Shown: positions 11,404-21,681, numbered from the stretch's first letter. The stretch: DNA of 64,000 bases from Meinhardsimonia xiamenensis (GCF_900102905.1 NZ_FNFV01000007.1:56212-120211), one strand, 5' to 3'. Notes: generated from the letters alone by a model not told the origin. A program made the numbers and translations.

Positions 11404-12888
11404 CTACTCCTCCCACCAGACGCCGGTGAGATCGTTGGCCTGGGTCGGCGCGTCCTTCCAGAGCCCGCGCAGCCGGGCGTCGGCCACGCCGGTGCGGGCG
11501 AGCTGGAACAGATAGCCGTTGACGAAATCCTTGGCGATGATCGCCTGCGCCGCGCCCAGCATCGCCGCCTGCTTCGTCGGATCGGTGGTGCGCCCATACT
11601 CCGCCATCAGCTTCTGGAAGGCGGGGTTGTCATACTGGAAATAGTAGTCGGGCCGGGCATAGATGCCGATGTCCATCGGTTCGGTATGGCTGACGATGGT
11701 CAGGTCATAGTCCTTGCCGCGGAACACCTGCTCGAGCCATTGCGCCCATTCGAGGTTCTCGATCCGGGTCTCGATCCCGACCGCCCTGAGCTGGGAGGCC
11801 ACTATCTCGCCCCCGCGCCGCGCGTAGGAAGGCGGCGGCAGCTTCAGGCTCAGCGTCAGCCCCTCGCCGTAGCCCGCCTCGGCCAGAAGCCGCTTCGACC
11901 TCTCCGGGTCGTAGTCGGAGATCGCCGTCAGATCGACGTAGGCGGGGTTGTGCGGGGCGAAATGGGTGCCGATGGGCGTGCCGTAACCGAACATCGCGCC
12001 CTCGATGATTTCCTGCCGGTTGATTGCATGGGCGATCGCCTCGCGCACGCGCACATCCGCCAGGGGCCCCGCCTTGTTGTTGGTCGACAGGATCGTCTCC
12101 CCTTCCGTCGAGCCGATCAGGAGCTGAAAGCGCGGATCGGCGGCGAATTGCGCCAGCGTCTCGGGCGCGGGGTAGCCGGGGAAGGCGTCGATGTCGCCGG
12201 CCATCATCGCGGCGAAGGCGGCGGTGGGGTCGGAGATGAACTTGAAGGTCGCCGATTTCAGCTTCGGCTTCGGCCCCCAATAGGCGGGGTTCTCCACGAG
12301 CTCGATGCGGTCGCCCTGCACCCAGCGCGAGAACCGGAACGGCCCGGTGCCGACGGGGTTTGTGGCGTTCTGGTCGGCCGTCTCGGGGGCCACGATCACC
12401 GCATCGCCCCAGGCCATCTTGACCGGAAAATTGCCGTCCGGGCTTGAAAGCGTGACCCGGACGGTGAGCGGGTCGATCACTTCCACCGACTCGATGCCGG
12501 CGAAGAGCTGCTTCTGCGCGTTCTTCGAATCGGGCGCGCGGGCGCGGTCGAGGCTGAATTTCACGTCCTCGGCGTTCATCGCCGTGCCGTCGTGAAAGCG
12601 CACCCCGTCATGGAGATGGAAGGTGTAGACGGTGCCGTCCTCGCTCACCTCCCAGCTCTTGGCGAGGGCGGGGGCAATCGAGCCGTCGGCGCGGTAGCGG
12701 GTGAGCCCCTCGAAGACATTGGCATAGACCACCTCGTCGATCGCCGCTGCGGCGCCGGCCGTGGGGTCGAGGTTCGGCGGCTCGAGCTGCATGCCGACGA
12801 CGATGCTGTCGCGGGCCGTGGCGGCCCCGCCGGACAGGGCAAGGGCGATGGCGCAGAGCACCAGCCTCCAGAGCGATGAAATGGGCAT
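11404..12888 (-). CDS. ABC transporter substrate-binding protein, family 5 (peptide/opine type)
   Basis: Periplasmic solute-binding protein of the oligopeptide/nickel class (SBP_bac_5). It has 494 residues from the ATG at 12888, which has GGAGGA eight bases upstream and starts a normal signal peptide ending near ATA. The longer frame from 12921 has no such site. Typical motifs are LDPTAGAAAAIDEVVYANVFEGL and YTFHLHDGVRFHDG, both split here only for length. No permease or ATPase gene is adjacent, so this is an orphan receptor that must borrow a permease encoded elsewhere. The ligand cannot be inferred. It is divergent from panB. Confidence 0.88.
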   Translation of the reverse strand: MPISSLWRLVLCAIALALSGGAATARDSIVVGMQLEPPNLDPTAGAAAAIDEVVYANVFEGLTRYRADGSIAPALAKSWEVSEDGTVYTFHLHDGVRFHDGTAMNAEDVKFSLDRARAPDSKNAQKQLFAGIESVEVIDPLTVRVTLSSPDGNFPVKMAWGDAVIVAPETADQNATNPVGTGPFRFSRWVQGDRIELVENPAYWGPKPKLKSATFKFISDPTAAFAAMMAGDIDAFPGYPAPETLAQFAADPRFQLLIGSTEGETILSTNNKAGPLADVRVREAIAHAINRQEIIEGAMFGYGTPIGTHFAPHNPAYVDLTAISDYDPERSKRLLAEAGYGEGLTLSLKLPPPSYARRGGEIVASQLRAVGIETRIENLEWAQWLEQVFRGKDYDLTIVSHTEPMDIGIYARPDYYFQYDNPAFQKLMAEYGRTTDPTKQAAMLGAAQAIIAKDFVNGYLFQLARTGVADARLRGLWKDAPTQANDLTGVWWEE

Positions 12889-13068
12889 GGCGTGGCTCCT
12901 CCTCCCGATGCGTCGCGACAACTGGCTGACGTGTTTCCATGTTCGCCGTGATGCCTGCTCCGATCAAGACAAACCCGCGCCGCGCGGTTTGGCCCAGGGT
13001 GGTCGCATTCTTTCTGCGCTGCAGCTATAAGCGCGCCGGAGACGTCAGAGCGGAGGAGACCGCAACCG

Positions 13069-13911
13069 ATGAGCGCCGGAACGGCCAGCGACAAGAGCGC
13101 GCGCGTGACACCCGCGCATATCCGGGCGATGAAGGGCGAGCGGCCCATCGTCAGCCTCACCGCCTACACAACGCCGATGGCGCGGCTGATCGACCGGCAC
13201 TGCGATGTCGTGCTGGTGGGCGACAGCGTGGGCATGGTGCTGCACGGGCTTCCCGACACGCTTGGCGTGAGCCTTGAGATGATGTGCCTGCACGGCGCGG
13301 CGGTGGCGCGCGGGCTCGAGCGCGCGCTCCTCGTCGTCGACATGCCCTTCGGCAGCTACGAGGAGGGCCCGGCGCACGCCTTCCGCAACGCCGCGCGGAT
13401 CATGGCAGAGACCGGGGCGGGCGCGGTCAAGCTCGAGGGCGGGCGGCAGATGGCCGAGACCATTGCCTTTCTCGTTGCCCGCGGCATTCCGGTGATGGCG
13501 CATGTGGGGCTGACGCCGCAATCGGTGCATGTCTTCGGCGGCTACCGGGTGCAGGGGCGGGGGGCGGATCGCGCCCGCGTTCTGGACGATGCCCGCGCCG
13601 TGGCCGAGGCCGGCGCCTTCGCAGTGGTGCTTGAGAAACTGCCCGCGAGCCTCGCCGACGAGATCACCGCCGCGGTGGAGATCCCCACCATCGGCATCGG
13701 CGCCTCTGCGGGCTGCGACGGACAGATTCTCGTCACCGAGGACATGCTCGGACTCTTCACGGACTTCAGGCCGAAATTCGTGCGCCGCTTCGCCGAGCTT
13801 GGCGCCGCCGCAGAAGCGGCGATTGCCGAATATGCCGAGGAGGTGCGCGCGCGCCGCTTCCCCGGCCCCGAGCATGTCTATGCCGACACGCCGCAGGAGG
13901 CGGGGCGATGA
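13069..13911 (+). CDS. panB: 3-methyl-2-oxobutanoate hydroxymethyltransferase
   Basis: Adds a hydroxymethyl group from methylene-tetrahydrofolate to alpha-ketoisovalerate, giving ketopantoate for pantothenate and CoA synthesis. It has 280 residues. Family motifs include [48 protein letters not shown] and [24 protein letters not shown] site precedes the ATG. The stop overlaps the panC start (ATGA), so the two form one operon. The start at 13069 gives the expected length. Confidence 0.96.
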   Translation: MSAGTASDKSARVTPAHIRAMKGERPIVSLTAYTTPMARLIDRHCDVVLVGDSVGMVLHGLPDTLGVSLEMMCLHGAAVARGLERALLVVDMPFGSYEEGPAHAFRNAARIMAETGAGAVKLEGGRQMAETIAFLVARGIPVMAHVGLTPQSVHVFGGYRVQGRGADRARVLDDARAVAEAGAFAVVLEKLPASLADEITAAVEIPTIGIGASAGCDGQILVTEDMLGLFTDFRPKFVRRFAELGAAAEAAIAEYAEEVRARRFPGPEHVYADTPQEAGR

Positions 13912-14771
13912 GCGCGCCCGGCCTGCCGCCCGTGATCGAGCGCATCTCCGCCCTGCGCCAGACGGTCACGGCTTGGAAGAAAGAAGGAGCGCGCGTTGGC
14001 GTGGTGCCGACCATGGGCGCGCTGCATGAGGGGCACCTGAGCCTTGTGCGCGCGGCGCGCGAAGGGGCGGAGCGGGTGATCGTGACGATCTTCGTCAACC
14101 CCGCCCAGTTCAATGACCCCGAGGATCTGAAGAAATACCCCCGCGACCTTGCCGGCGACCTCGCGCTGCTCGCGCCTTTAGGCGTTGACGCCGTGTTCGC
14201 GCCGCCCGTCGAGGAGGTCTATCCGCCGGGCTTTGCCACCAGCGTGCATGTGGCCGGCGTCTCCGAGGGGCTCTGCGGAGCCGGGCGGCCGGGGCATTTC
14301 GACGGGGTGGCGACGGTGGTGGCCAAACTCTTCAACATGACCGCCGCCGATCGCGCCTGGTTCGGTGAGAAGGACTGGCAGCAGCTTCAGGTCGTGCGCC
14401 GCCTCGCCCGCGATCTCGACATCCCCGTCGAGGTAATCGGCTGCCCCACCGTGCGCGAGGCCGACGGGCTGGCGCTCTCCTCGCGCAACCGGCTTCTCAG
14501 CGCCGAGGCGCGCGCCCGTGCCCCGGCACTCTACCGCGCGCTTTGCGATGCGGCGGCGGCGCTCGAGGCGGGGGAGGCGGCGCCTGACGCGCTTGAGTGC
14601 GCCCGCCGGGCAATCCTTGCCGCCGGCTTCGAGCGCGTCGAGTATCTCGAGCTGCGTGCCGAGGCGGACATGGCCCCCATGGAGGCCCTGAGCGCGCCTG
14701 CCCGCCTGCTCGCGGCTGCCTGGCTCGAGGGGGTCCGGCTCATCGACAACATCGCGCTCGCGCCGCGCTGA
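13908..14771 (+). CDS. panC: Pantoate-beta-alanine ligase
   Basis: ATP-dependent ligase that joins pantoate and beta-alanine to form pantothenate. It has 287 residues. It carries [14 protein letters not shown] (the HxGH nucleotide-binding motif), [25 protein letters not shown] and the [10 protein letters not shown] segment near residue 185. The gene begins inside the panB stop codon. There is no panD in the window. Confidence 0.96.
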   Translation: MSAPGLPPVIERISALRQTVTAWKKEGARVGVVPTMGALHEGHLSLVRAAREGAERVIVTIFVNPAQFNDPEDLKKYPRDLAGDLALLAPLGVDAVFAPPVEEVYPPGFATSVHVAGVSEGLCGAGRPGHFDGVATVVAKLFNMTAADRAWFGEKDWQQLQVVRRLARDLDIPVEVIGCPTVREADGLALSSRNRLLSAEARARAPALYRALCDAAAALEAGEAAPDALECARRAILAAGFERVEYLELRAEADMAPMEALSAPARLLAAAWLEGVRLIDNIALAPR

Positions 14772-14835
14772 AGGCCCTTGCCATGCGCGGCGCAGGCGCC
14801 GAAGGGTGGGGCGAGCGACGAGAGGAGACACGGGG

Positions 14836-15540
14836 ATGAGCGAGGTGAAGGTTGCCCTGATCACGGCCGGCGGCAGCGGCATGGGGGCGGATGCGGCGCG
14901 GCGGCTGGCCGCCGATGGCTACAAGGTGGGCATCCTCTCGTCCTCGGGCCGCGGGCAGGCGCTCGGCGAGGAGCTGGGCGGCTTCGGCGTGACCGGCTCC
15001 AACCTCGACCCCAACGCGCATCTGGCGCTTGTGGAGGGTGCGATGGAGCGCTGGGGGCGCATCGACGCGCTGGTGAACTCCGCCGGTCACGGGCCGAAGG
15101 GCGACATCCTCAAGCTGTCCGATGACGACTGGCACGAGGGGATGGAGGTTTATTTGCTCAACGTCATCCGCCCTTCGCGCCTCGTCGCCCCGATCATGGC
15201 CGCCCAAGGCGGGGGCGCGATCGTGAACATCTCCACCTTCGCGGTTTTCGAGCCCGACCCAATGTTTCCGACCTCGGGCGTGTTCCGCGCGGGGCTGGCC
15301 AGTTTCACCAAGCTTTTCGCCGACAAGTTCGCGCCGCAAGGCGTGCGCATGAACAACGTGCTGCCGGGCTTCATCGACAGCCTTCCCGAGACGGAGGAGC
15401 GGCGCGCGCGCATCCCCATGGGCCGCTACGGGCTGATGCGCGAGGTCTCCGCGCTCATCGCCTATCTCGTCTCTGACGATGCGGCCTACATCACCGGCCA
15501 GAACATCCGCATCGACGGCGGGCTCACCCGCTCGGTCTGA
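14836..15540 (+). CDS. SDR-like protein with altered catalytic residues
   Basis: A 234-residue short-chain dehydrogenase fold. The N-terminal nucleotide motif TAGGSGMGADAARRL and NSAGHGPKGD are present, and the C-terminus ITGQNIRIDGG is typical. The usual active-site YxxxK is not. The segment after ISTFAVFEPDP reads FPTSGVFRAGLASFTK, where family alignment places Ser for Tyr and Arg for Lys. The enzyme may therefore use another mechanism or act without redox chemistry. The ATG at 14836 follows AGAGGAGA; an earlier in-frame codon at 14806 lacks such a site. It lies 64 bases after panC, so co-transcription is possible. Substrate unknown. Confidence 0.85.
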   Translation: MSEVKVALITAGGSGMGADAARRLAADGYKVGILSSSGRGQALGEELGGFGVTGSNLDPNAHLALVEGAMERWGRIDALVNSAGHGPKGDILKLSDDDWHEGMEVYLLNVIRPSRLVAPIMAAQGGGAIVNISTFAVFEPDPMFPTSGVFRAGLASFTKLFADKFAPQGVRMNNVLPGFIDSLPETEERRARIPMGRYGLMREVSALIAYLVSDDAAYITGQNIRIDGGLTRSV

Positions 15541-15552
15541 GGCGCGCGCCCC

Positions 15553-18039
15553 CTAGCCGCCCTCGTCCCCGTCCTCGGGCAAAAGCCGCATCACGCCGAC
15601 GGCGGCGGCACGGGCAAGCTCGGGGTCGAGCGACATCGGGATGTATTCGCCGCGCCGCCACAGCTCGCCCAGATCGTCGTAGTGGCGCGAGAGCGGGTGG
15701 CCCGACTGGCCGGTGGAGATGATGAACACCGAGGCGTCGGGGTCGGCGAAGTCGTAGACGCCTCTGTAACCCGCGCCATGAACATTGAGAAACGGGTTCG
15801 GGCCGGAGCCCTTGGTGCGCCCGCGCATCAAGGTGTTGTCCCCACCCGAGGTGGACTGGTGGATGTTCACGAACCATTTCAGAAACGGGATGTCGCCCAG
15901 CACCTGATGGTCGTGGGTGGCCTGATGCGCGTCGCCCCAGCGCAGGCTTTCGAGATCGGTGCCCCATTTCTCGCCGATCCACACGAGCGCATCATCAAGC
16001 GCCATGCGCGCGATGTCGGTGCAGCTTTCCTGCGCGGTTGACTGGCGGATGTCGCACCAGGCCGAGGCGCCGCCCACGTCGCGAAAGACGCGCTCGATGA
16101 ACAGCGGCTCGAGATGGCTGAAGGCCGCGGCAAGGGGCCCGAGCTCGTCGCGGATCAGGCGGTCCTGCAGCGCGCGCATCCATGCCGCATAGATCAGCGG
16201 CTCGGGCAGGTGCTCGTTCATCTCGCCGTTCCAGTCGGCCAGCATGGCCAGCGCGCGCTGGCGCAGCCGCTCGGGCGTGCCCTCCGGGGCGGCTTCGCCG
16301 GTGAACCACAGCTCCCGCGCCACCAGTGGCAGGAGTGACCGCGCGGTGGGCGAGACGCTGTCGAGCTGGGCCTCTATGAAGCTCTCGCGGGTGTGCACTT
16401 CACGGTCCTGCATCAGCTTGCGCCAGCGCTGGATGCGCTGCGTGTCCCCCCACGTATAGGAGACGTGAAGCGGAAAGGGCCGCTCCACCATCTTGTTATT
16501 GGTGTTGCCCAGAATGCCGCCGGGTGGGTTGATGAACTCGGGATTCTGCGAATAGGGCAGGGTGCCCTTCCAGCGGTTCGCGGCCACCCATCCGGGGCTT
16601 GGCATGCGCCCCCTGGTCTGATGCGCAGGGTCGCGCTCGGGCATGGCGCCGATCAGCTTCATGGCGATGCCGCCGCTGTCGGCCAGCGTGAGGTTCTGGG
16701 CAGGAGCCACGAACAGCGCGCCGGCCGCGATGGCTTCGCGCACCGATTGCGCCCGCATCAGCCGGATGAGCGCCGTCATGGAGGTGTCGCGCTCGGTCAG
16801 CAGCGTCCAGGACAGGCTCGTCACATGGCCGGGCGGCGTGATGGCGGCGAGGTCGAAGAAGCGGCCGGGGATCACCGGGCCGTTCTCCGTCCAGCGCAGG
16901 GTGATGGTGCGGGCGCTGCCGTCGGCGAGGTGGATGATCGAGTCGCGCCGGCGCATTTCGGCAAAGCCTTTTGGCGTGCGCACGCGCTCGGGGTTGTCGG
17001 GGTCGAGCTCCTCGATGAAGAGATCCTGGTCGTCGAGATAGGCGGAGGTCAGCCCCCAGCCGAGCTTGTCGGACCGGCCGACAAGCACGCCGGGCACGCC
17101 GGGGATCGTGCCGCCGATCACCCCCCCGGTGGAAAGCTCGAGCCGCGCCAGATACCAGATCGAGGGCGCGGTGAAGCCCAGATGCGGGTCATTGGCCAGA
17201 AGCGTGCCGCCCGACGCCGAGCGCGAGGGCGCCGCCGCCCAGGCGTTGGAGGCGCCGGCGAGCCCGCGCGGGGCGACGGGCATCAACGGCGGGGCGGACT
17301 GGTCGGGCGGCGTCGAGAGCGCCGTCTTCACGTCGAGCGAGGGGAAGAGGCTGGCATAGTCGGGCAGCGCGGCAATGCCCGGCCCCGGCACAGCGGGAAG
17401 GATGTCGGCCACCCGCGCGGGCGGCAGCGCCAGGGTGAGCCGCGCGCGCAGCACCTCATCGGCCAGATGCGAGGAGAGCTGCACGCCCATCAGCTTGATG
17501 ACCGCAATCGAATCGGCCGGCTGCCAGGGAGCGATCTCGTTGGAGAAGATGAAGAACTCCGGCGCGCCGCGCCCCTTGGCGCCTTCGTTCACCTCCTTAA
17601 GCCAGGCATTGACCCCGGCGGCGTAGGCTTCCAGCGCGGCGCGGGTGTCGGCATCCTGATGCTCGACGGCCGCCTGCGAGAGGCGGTAGAGGTCGAGCCG
17701 CCGCATCAGCTCGTCCACCCGCAGCGTGCGCTCCCCGAAAAGTTCCGAGAGCCGGCCCTGCGCGGTACGGCGGAGCATGGTCATCTGCCACAGCCGGTCC
17801 TGGGCATGGGCGAAACCGAGGCCGAAAAAGACATCCCTGTCGGTCGCGCCGAAGATGTGCGGCACGCCGGCGTGGTCGCGCACGATCTCCACCGGGGCGG
17901 TGATGCCCTCGACCGCATGTTCGGCCGAGTAGTCCACCAGCGACCGGGAGGCGAGCCAGTAGGCCAGCAGGAGGCCGCCCAGGGCGAGCGCGGCGACCAC
18001 GACAAAGAGGCGCAGGAGCCAACGGAAGAGCGTCAGCAT
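15553..18039 (-). CDS. Penicillin acylase family protein (Ntn amidohydrolase)
   Basis: A self-processing N-terminal-nucleophile hydrolase of the penicillin G acylase / acyl-homoserine-lactone acylase family. It has 828 residues. A membrane anchor or signal spans about residues 10-29. The alpha-subunit region has VEIVRDHAGVPHIFGA and FGLGFAHAQDRLWQM. The predicted nucleophile is Ser264 in GLAGASNAWAAAP, after a linker of about 40 residues. TLLANDPHLGF follows, and NNKMVERPFPLHVSYTWGD lies further on. The substrate could be a beta-lactam side chain, an AHL or another N-acyl compound; sequence does not decide. It converges with the SDR-like gene 12 bases away. Confidence 0.9.
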   Translation of the reverse strand: MLTLFRWLLRLFVVVAALALGGLLLAYWLASRSLVDYSAEHAVEGITAPVEIVRDHAGVPHIFGATDRDVFFGLGFAHAQDRLWQMTMLRRTAQGRLSELFGERTLRVDELMRRLDLYRLSQAAVEHQDADTRAALEAYAAGVNAWLKEVNEGAKGRGAPEFFIFSNEIAPWQPADSIAVIKLMGVQLSSHLADEVLRARLTLALPPARVADILPAVPGPGIAALPDYASLFPSLDVKTALSTPPDQSAPPLMPVAPRGLAGASNAWAAAPSRSASGGTLLANDPHLGFTAPSIWYLARLELSTGGVIGGTIPGVPGVLVGRSDKLGWGLTSAYLDDQDLFIEELDPDNPERVRTPKGFAEMRRRDSIIHLADGSARTITLRWTENGPVIPGRFFDLAAITPPGHVTSLSWTLLTERDTSMTALIRLMRAQSVREAIAAGALFVAPAQNLTLADSGGIAMKLIGAMPERDPAHQTRGRMPSPGWVAANRWKGTLPYSQNPEFINPPGGILGNTNNKMVERPFPLHVSYTWGDTQRIQRWRKLMQDREVHTRESFIEAQLDSVSPTARSLLPLVARELWFTGEAAPEGTPERLRQRALAMLADWNGEMNEHLPEPLIYAAWMRALQDRLIRDELGPLAAAFSHLEPLFIERVFRDVGGASAWCDIRQSTAQESCTDIARMALDDALVWIGEKWGTDLESLRWGDAHQATHDHQVLGDIPFLKWFVNIHQSTSGGDNTLMRGRTKGSGPNPFLNVHGAGYRGVYDFADPDASVFIISTGQSGHPLSRHYDDLGELWRRGEYIPMSLDPELARAAAVGVMRLLPEDGDEGG

Positions 18040-18149
18040 CCTGCACCGCGGCTTTCGGGGAGGGGGATCAGGTTGACGGTTGCAATCATCTGGGCCATGC
18101 CCTCCGTGTTAGTGCGCCGGCGCGGCGGTGACAATGTGGAGGTAGGAAC

Positions 18150-19022
18150 ATGGCAAAAGTTGCGTTTCTGGGTCTGGGCGTGATGGGCTATCCGATGGCG
18201 GGCCACCTGAAGAAGGCCGGCCACGACGTCACCGTCTACAACCGCTCCGCGGCAAAGGCCGAGAAGTGGGTGGCCGAATACGGTGGCGAGATGGCGCCGA
18301 CGCCTGCCGAGGCCGCGCGCGGAAAGGAGTTCGTCATGTCCTGCGTGGGCAACGACGACGACCTGCGCGCCGTCTGCCTTGGCGCGAACGGGGCGTTCTC
18401 CACGATGCAGCCAGGCTCGATCTTCGTGGACCACACGACGGTTTCGGCCAAGGTCACGCGCGAGCTGCATGCCATCGCCGCCGAGAAGGGCATCGGCTTT
18501 CTCGACGCGCCGATCTCGGGCGGCCAGGCCGGGGCCGAGAATGGTCAGCTTTCGGTCATGTGCGGCGGCGAGGAGGAGGTCTTCGCCCGCGCCGAGCCGA
18601 TCATTGCCGCCTATGCGAAGATCTGTAGGCTGATCGGGCCTTCGGGTGCGGGGCAGCTCACGAAGATGTGCAACCAGATCGCGATTGCGGGTCTCGTGCA
18701 GGCGCTGTCCGAAGCGCTGCATTTCGCCGAGAAGGCCGGGCTTGACGGACGCAAGGTGGTCGAGGTCATCAGCCAGGGAGCGGCCGGGTCGTGGCAGATG
18801 TCGAACCGCTACGAGACGATGCTCGAGGGCAAGTTCGACTTCGGCTTCGCGGTGGACTGGATGCGCAAGGATCTCGGCATCTGCCTCGATACCGCCGACG
18901 AGATCATGGCCACCCTGCCGGTGACCGCGCTCGTGGACCAGTTTTACAAGGATGTGCAGAAGATGGGCGGCGGGCGCTGGGACACCTCGAGCCTCATTCA
19001 GCTTCTGCGCCGCTCGGGCTGA
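18150..19022 (+). CDS. NAD(P)-dependent beta-hydroxyacid dehydrogenase (3-hydroxyisobutyrate dehydrogenase family)
   Basis: A 290-residue oxidoreductase. The Rossmann motif FLGLGVMGYPMAGHL is at the N-terminus. The substrate motif DAPISGGQAGAENG lies around residue 119. The catalytic-lysine motif reads GAGQLTKMCNQ near 167-177. Asp at the end of the second strand is absent (VTVYNRS), which suggests NADP preference. A GGAGG site precedes the ATG. Relatives act on 3-hydroxyisobutyrate, tartronate semialdehyde or succinic semialdehyde; the substrate is not determined here. It converges with the MocR gene. Confidence 0.9.
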   Translation: MAKVAFLGLGVMGYPMAGHLKKAGHDVTVYNRSAAKAEKWVAEYGGEMAPTPAEAARGKEFVMSCVGNDDDLRAVCLGANGAFSTMQPGSIFVDHTTVSAKVTRELHAIAAEKGIGFLDAPISGGQAGAENGQLSVMCGGEEEVFARAEPIIAAYAKICRLIGPSGAGQLTKMCNQIAIAGLVQALSEALHFAEKAGLDGRKVVEVISQGAAGSWQMSNRYETMLEGKFDFGFAVDWMRKDLGICLDTADEIMATLPVTALVDQFYKDVQKMGGGRWDTSSLIQLLRRSG

Positions 19023-19035
19023 GGCGCCACGCGCG

Positions 19036-20517
19036 TCACCCCTCGGTCCGCATCGCCGCGATCTCCTCGGCGATGCGGGCGATGCCCTCTCTGATGCGCT
19101 CGCGCGGGATCGAGCCGTAGCCGAGGCGGAAGTGGCGCGCGGCTTCGGCCCCCGGGCTTCCGGCCGAGAAGAAGGCAGCGCCGGGCTCGATCAGCACCTC
19201 GCGCCGGGCGAGCCTTTCGGCAAGCCGGGCGCTGTCGATGCCTTCGGGGGCGCGGATCCAGAAGGACGAGCCGCCGTGGGCGCCGGCGCCGGCAATCTCG
19301 AGCCCGGCGGCGCGGATCGCCCGCTCCATCTCCTCCCGCCGCGCCGCCAGCGCGCGCCCGAGCCGCTGGATCTGCGCGTCGTAATGGCCGAGCGAGAGGT
19401 AGTAGGCGGCGGTGCGCTGGGTGTGACCGGGCGCATGGCGCAGAACCGCCGCGCGCAGGGCGCGTGCCTCGGCGATGAAGGGAGCGGGTCCGACGAGATA
19501 GCCGAGCCTCAGCCCCGGAAACAGCGCCTTCGAAAAGGAACCCGCATAGATCACCCGCCCGTCGGCATCGAGCGATTTGAGTGCCGGCAGCGGCGCCTTC
19601 AGATAGGCCATCTCGAATTCGTAGTCGTCCTCCACCACCACCGCGCCGAGCTGCCGTGCCCGGTCGAGAATCGCCCGCCGGCGCGCCCGCGGCATGGTCG
19701 CCGAGGTCGGGCACTGGTGCGAGGGTGTGGTGAAGATGGCCGCCACGCCTTCGGGAATGGCCTCGGGCGGCAGGCCGTCACCGTCCACCGGCACCGGGAG
19801 GAGCCGGCAGCCGGTCTGGGCGAGTATGTCGCGCAGGGCGGGGTAGGAGGGGTCTTCCACCGCCGCAGCGCGCTCCGGCGAAAGCAGCAACTGCGCGGTG
19901 AGCCACAGCGCGTTCTGTGCACCGAGGGTGACGAGAATTTCGTCCGGCCCCGCACGTATGCCGCGCCGCGGCAGGATATGGCGGGCGATGAACTCGACAA
20001 GAAGCGGGTCGTCGGCGTCGTGCTGGTCGGCGGTCAGGGTGTCGATGTCCTTCTGCCCGAGCGCGCGGATGGCACACTGCCGCCAGCCGGAATGGTCGAA
20101 GAGCGCGGGGTCGGGCTGGCCGTAGATGAAGGGAAAGCGGAAACGCCGCCAGTCGCGCGGCTTTCGGAGCCCGGCGCCGCCCGAGGCGCGCCGCGCAAGT
20201 GTCCTCTGCCAGTCCACCGGCTGGCCCGGCGCGGGGGCAGGGGGAAGCGCGGCCGGCCGCGGCGCGCTCTGCGACACGTAAAATCCCGACCGCCCGCGCG
20301 CGGTGAGATAGTCGTTGGCGAGAAGCTCCGCATAGGCGAGCGTCACGGTGATCCGGCTCACCCCGAGATGCGCGGCGAGCCGGCGCGTGGAGGGCAGCTT
20401 CTCGCCCGGCTTCAGCCGGCCCGAGAGGATCTCCTCGGCCACCATCTGCTGTATGCGCGCCTGCAGCGTGCCCGGCGCCTCGGGATCGAGAAAGAAGGAC
20501 TCAACCGGAACGGCCAT
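19036..20517 (-). CDS. MocR-family regulator (GntR winged helix fused to aminotransferase fold)
   Basis: A 493-residue PLP-dependent transcription factor. An N-terminal GntR-type winged helix (about residues 18-85, LKPGEKLPSTRRLAAHLGVS) is joined by a linker to a class I aminotransferase-like domain. The PLP lysine lies in YAGSFSKALFPGLRLGYL. Family members such as PdxR, GabR and TauR control vitamin B6, GABA or taurine genes. No obvious target gene is adjacent, so the effector is unknown. The long Pro/Ala/Gly-rich linker near residues 90-110 is normal for the family. Confidence 0.92.
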   Translation of the reverse strand: MAVPVESFFLDPEAPGTLQARIQQMVAEEILSGRLKPGEKLPSTRRLAAHLGVSRITVTLAYAELLANDYLTARGRSGFYVSQSAPRPAALPPAPAPGQPVDWQRTLARRASGGAGLRKPRDWRRFRFPFIYGQPDPALFDHSGWRQCAIRALGQKDIDTLTADQHDADDPLLVEFIARHILPRRGIRAGPDEILVTLGAQNALWLTAQLLLSPERAAAVEDPSYPALRDILAQTGCRLLPVPVDGDGLPPEAIPEGVAAIFTTPSHQCPTSATMPRARRRAILDRARQLGAVVVEDDYEFEMAYLKAPLPALKSLDADGRVIYAGSFSKALFPGLRLGYLVGPAPFIAEARALRAAVLRHAPGHTQRTAAYYLSLGHYDAQIQRLGRALAARREEMERAIRAAGLEIAGAGAHGGSSFWIRAPEGIDSARLAERLARREVLIEPGAAFFSAGSPGAEAARHFRLGYGSIPRERIREGIARIAEEIAAMRTEG

Positions 20518-20564
20518 GACCGAAAACTAGACCGCGGCGCGCGCGGGGAAAAGCCGGGGGCGGC

Positions 20565-21635
20565 TCACGCGCGCAGCGCAAACCCCTCGATGAGCTGCCG
20601 CAGCCCCAGCGCGGCGCCCGCGATGATCGACAGGAAGGTGACCGGCGCGCCGTAATAGAGCAGCGAGAAGGCCGAGACCCCCTGGCCGATGGTGCAGCCC
20701 ATCGCCACCGCCGCACCGATCCCCATGAGCGCCGCGCCGAGGATCTGGCGCTTGAGCTCGCGCGGATCCTCGCAGGCCTCCCAGCGGAAGTGCCCCTTGA
20801 GAAGCGAGCCGAGAAAGGCGCCCGCGAGCACGCCCGCCACCGAGCCCACGCCGAAGCTGAGCGAGGAGCCCGAGGCCGTCATCAGCCACAGCATGGCCTC
20901 GCCCACCGGCTCGGCGAAGGTATGAGAGATGACCGGAACGGCGCGAAAGGTTGCCTCTGCAAGCCAGGCCGTGCTCGCCCAGCCCGAGACCACCGCGAGG
21001 CCCACGAGCGCCCCCCAGAAAACGGTTGAACGCTTTTCGACCCGCCCCAAAAGGCCCAGCGCCCCGAAGAGCAGTGCCACTCCGGCGACACAGCCAACGA
21101 GGGCGGGTGAAATCCCGAGGGCTTCCCCGAGCCGCAGCGAAAGCCCCGGCATCGCCCCGCCCTCCGCAGGCGTCTGCGGAAAGGCCCACAGCCGGAGCCG
21201 CGCCACAGGCCCTGAAAGCGCGAAGTACGACGACAGCCCGACCACCACCACGATCACGAAGGCGCGCATGTCGCCTCCGCCCAGCCGGGCGAGCGCGCCA
21301 TAAGGGCAGTTTCCGGCAAGGGCCATGCCATAGCCGAACACGACCCCGCCGAGGATCGAGGCATGCGGCGCCCAGGACCGCCGCAGATAGGCCGTGTCCT
21401 CGGGCGGAATGAGGCCCGCGCCCATCAGCAGATGGGTGCCGATCACCGCCACACCGATCGCGATCAGCCACATGCGCATGCGCTGGTCGCTGCCCTGATA
21501 GAGGATGTCCTCGATGGCGCCCAGCGTGCAGAACCGGCCAATACGCGCGGCGAGGCCAAGCATGAGGCCGCCGGCGGCACCCGCAAGAGCGGCAGCCCCA
21601 CTGGCGCCAAAGCTGTCGAGAAGCAGCTCGAGCAT
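20565..21635 (-). CDS. soxT: YeeE/YedE-family sulfur-compound permease (SoxT-like)
   Basis: A 356-residue polytopic membrane protein with two YeeE/YedE modules in one chain. Conserved transporter motifs are AARIGRFCTLGAIED, GYGMALAGNCPYGAL and MGCTIGQGVSAFS, each with a Cys likely to lie in the pore. E. coli YeeE of this family imports thiosulfate. It is the last gene of a leftward soxS-soxR-soxT group, and a permease of this family in that position is called SoxT in other sulfur oxidisers. Transport of thiosulfate or a sulfur signal is inferred. Confidence 0.87.
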   Translation of the reverse strand: MLELLLDSFGASGAAALAGAAGGLMLGLAARIGRFCTLGAIEDILYQGSDQRMRMWLIAIGVAVIGTHLLMGAGLIPPEDTAYLRRSWAPHASILGGVVFGYGMALAGNCPYGALARLGGGDMRAFVIVVVVGLSSYFALSGPVARLRLWAFPQTPAEGGAMPGLSLRLGEALGISPALVGCVAGVALLFGALGLLGRVEKRSTVFWGALVGLAVVSGWASTAWLAEATFRAVPVISHTFAEPVGEAMLWLMTASGSSLSFGVGSVAGVLAGAFLGSLLKGHFRWEACEDPRELKRQILGAALMGIGAAVAMGCTIGQGVSAFSLLYYGAPVTFLSIIAGAALGLRQLIEGFALRA

Positions 21636-21681
21636 CCCCTCCCCCTTGCGCGCCGCCCCGCGACCCGCAGGGTGGACATGC

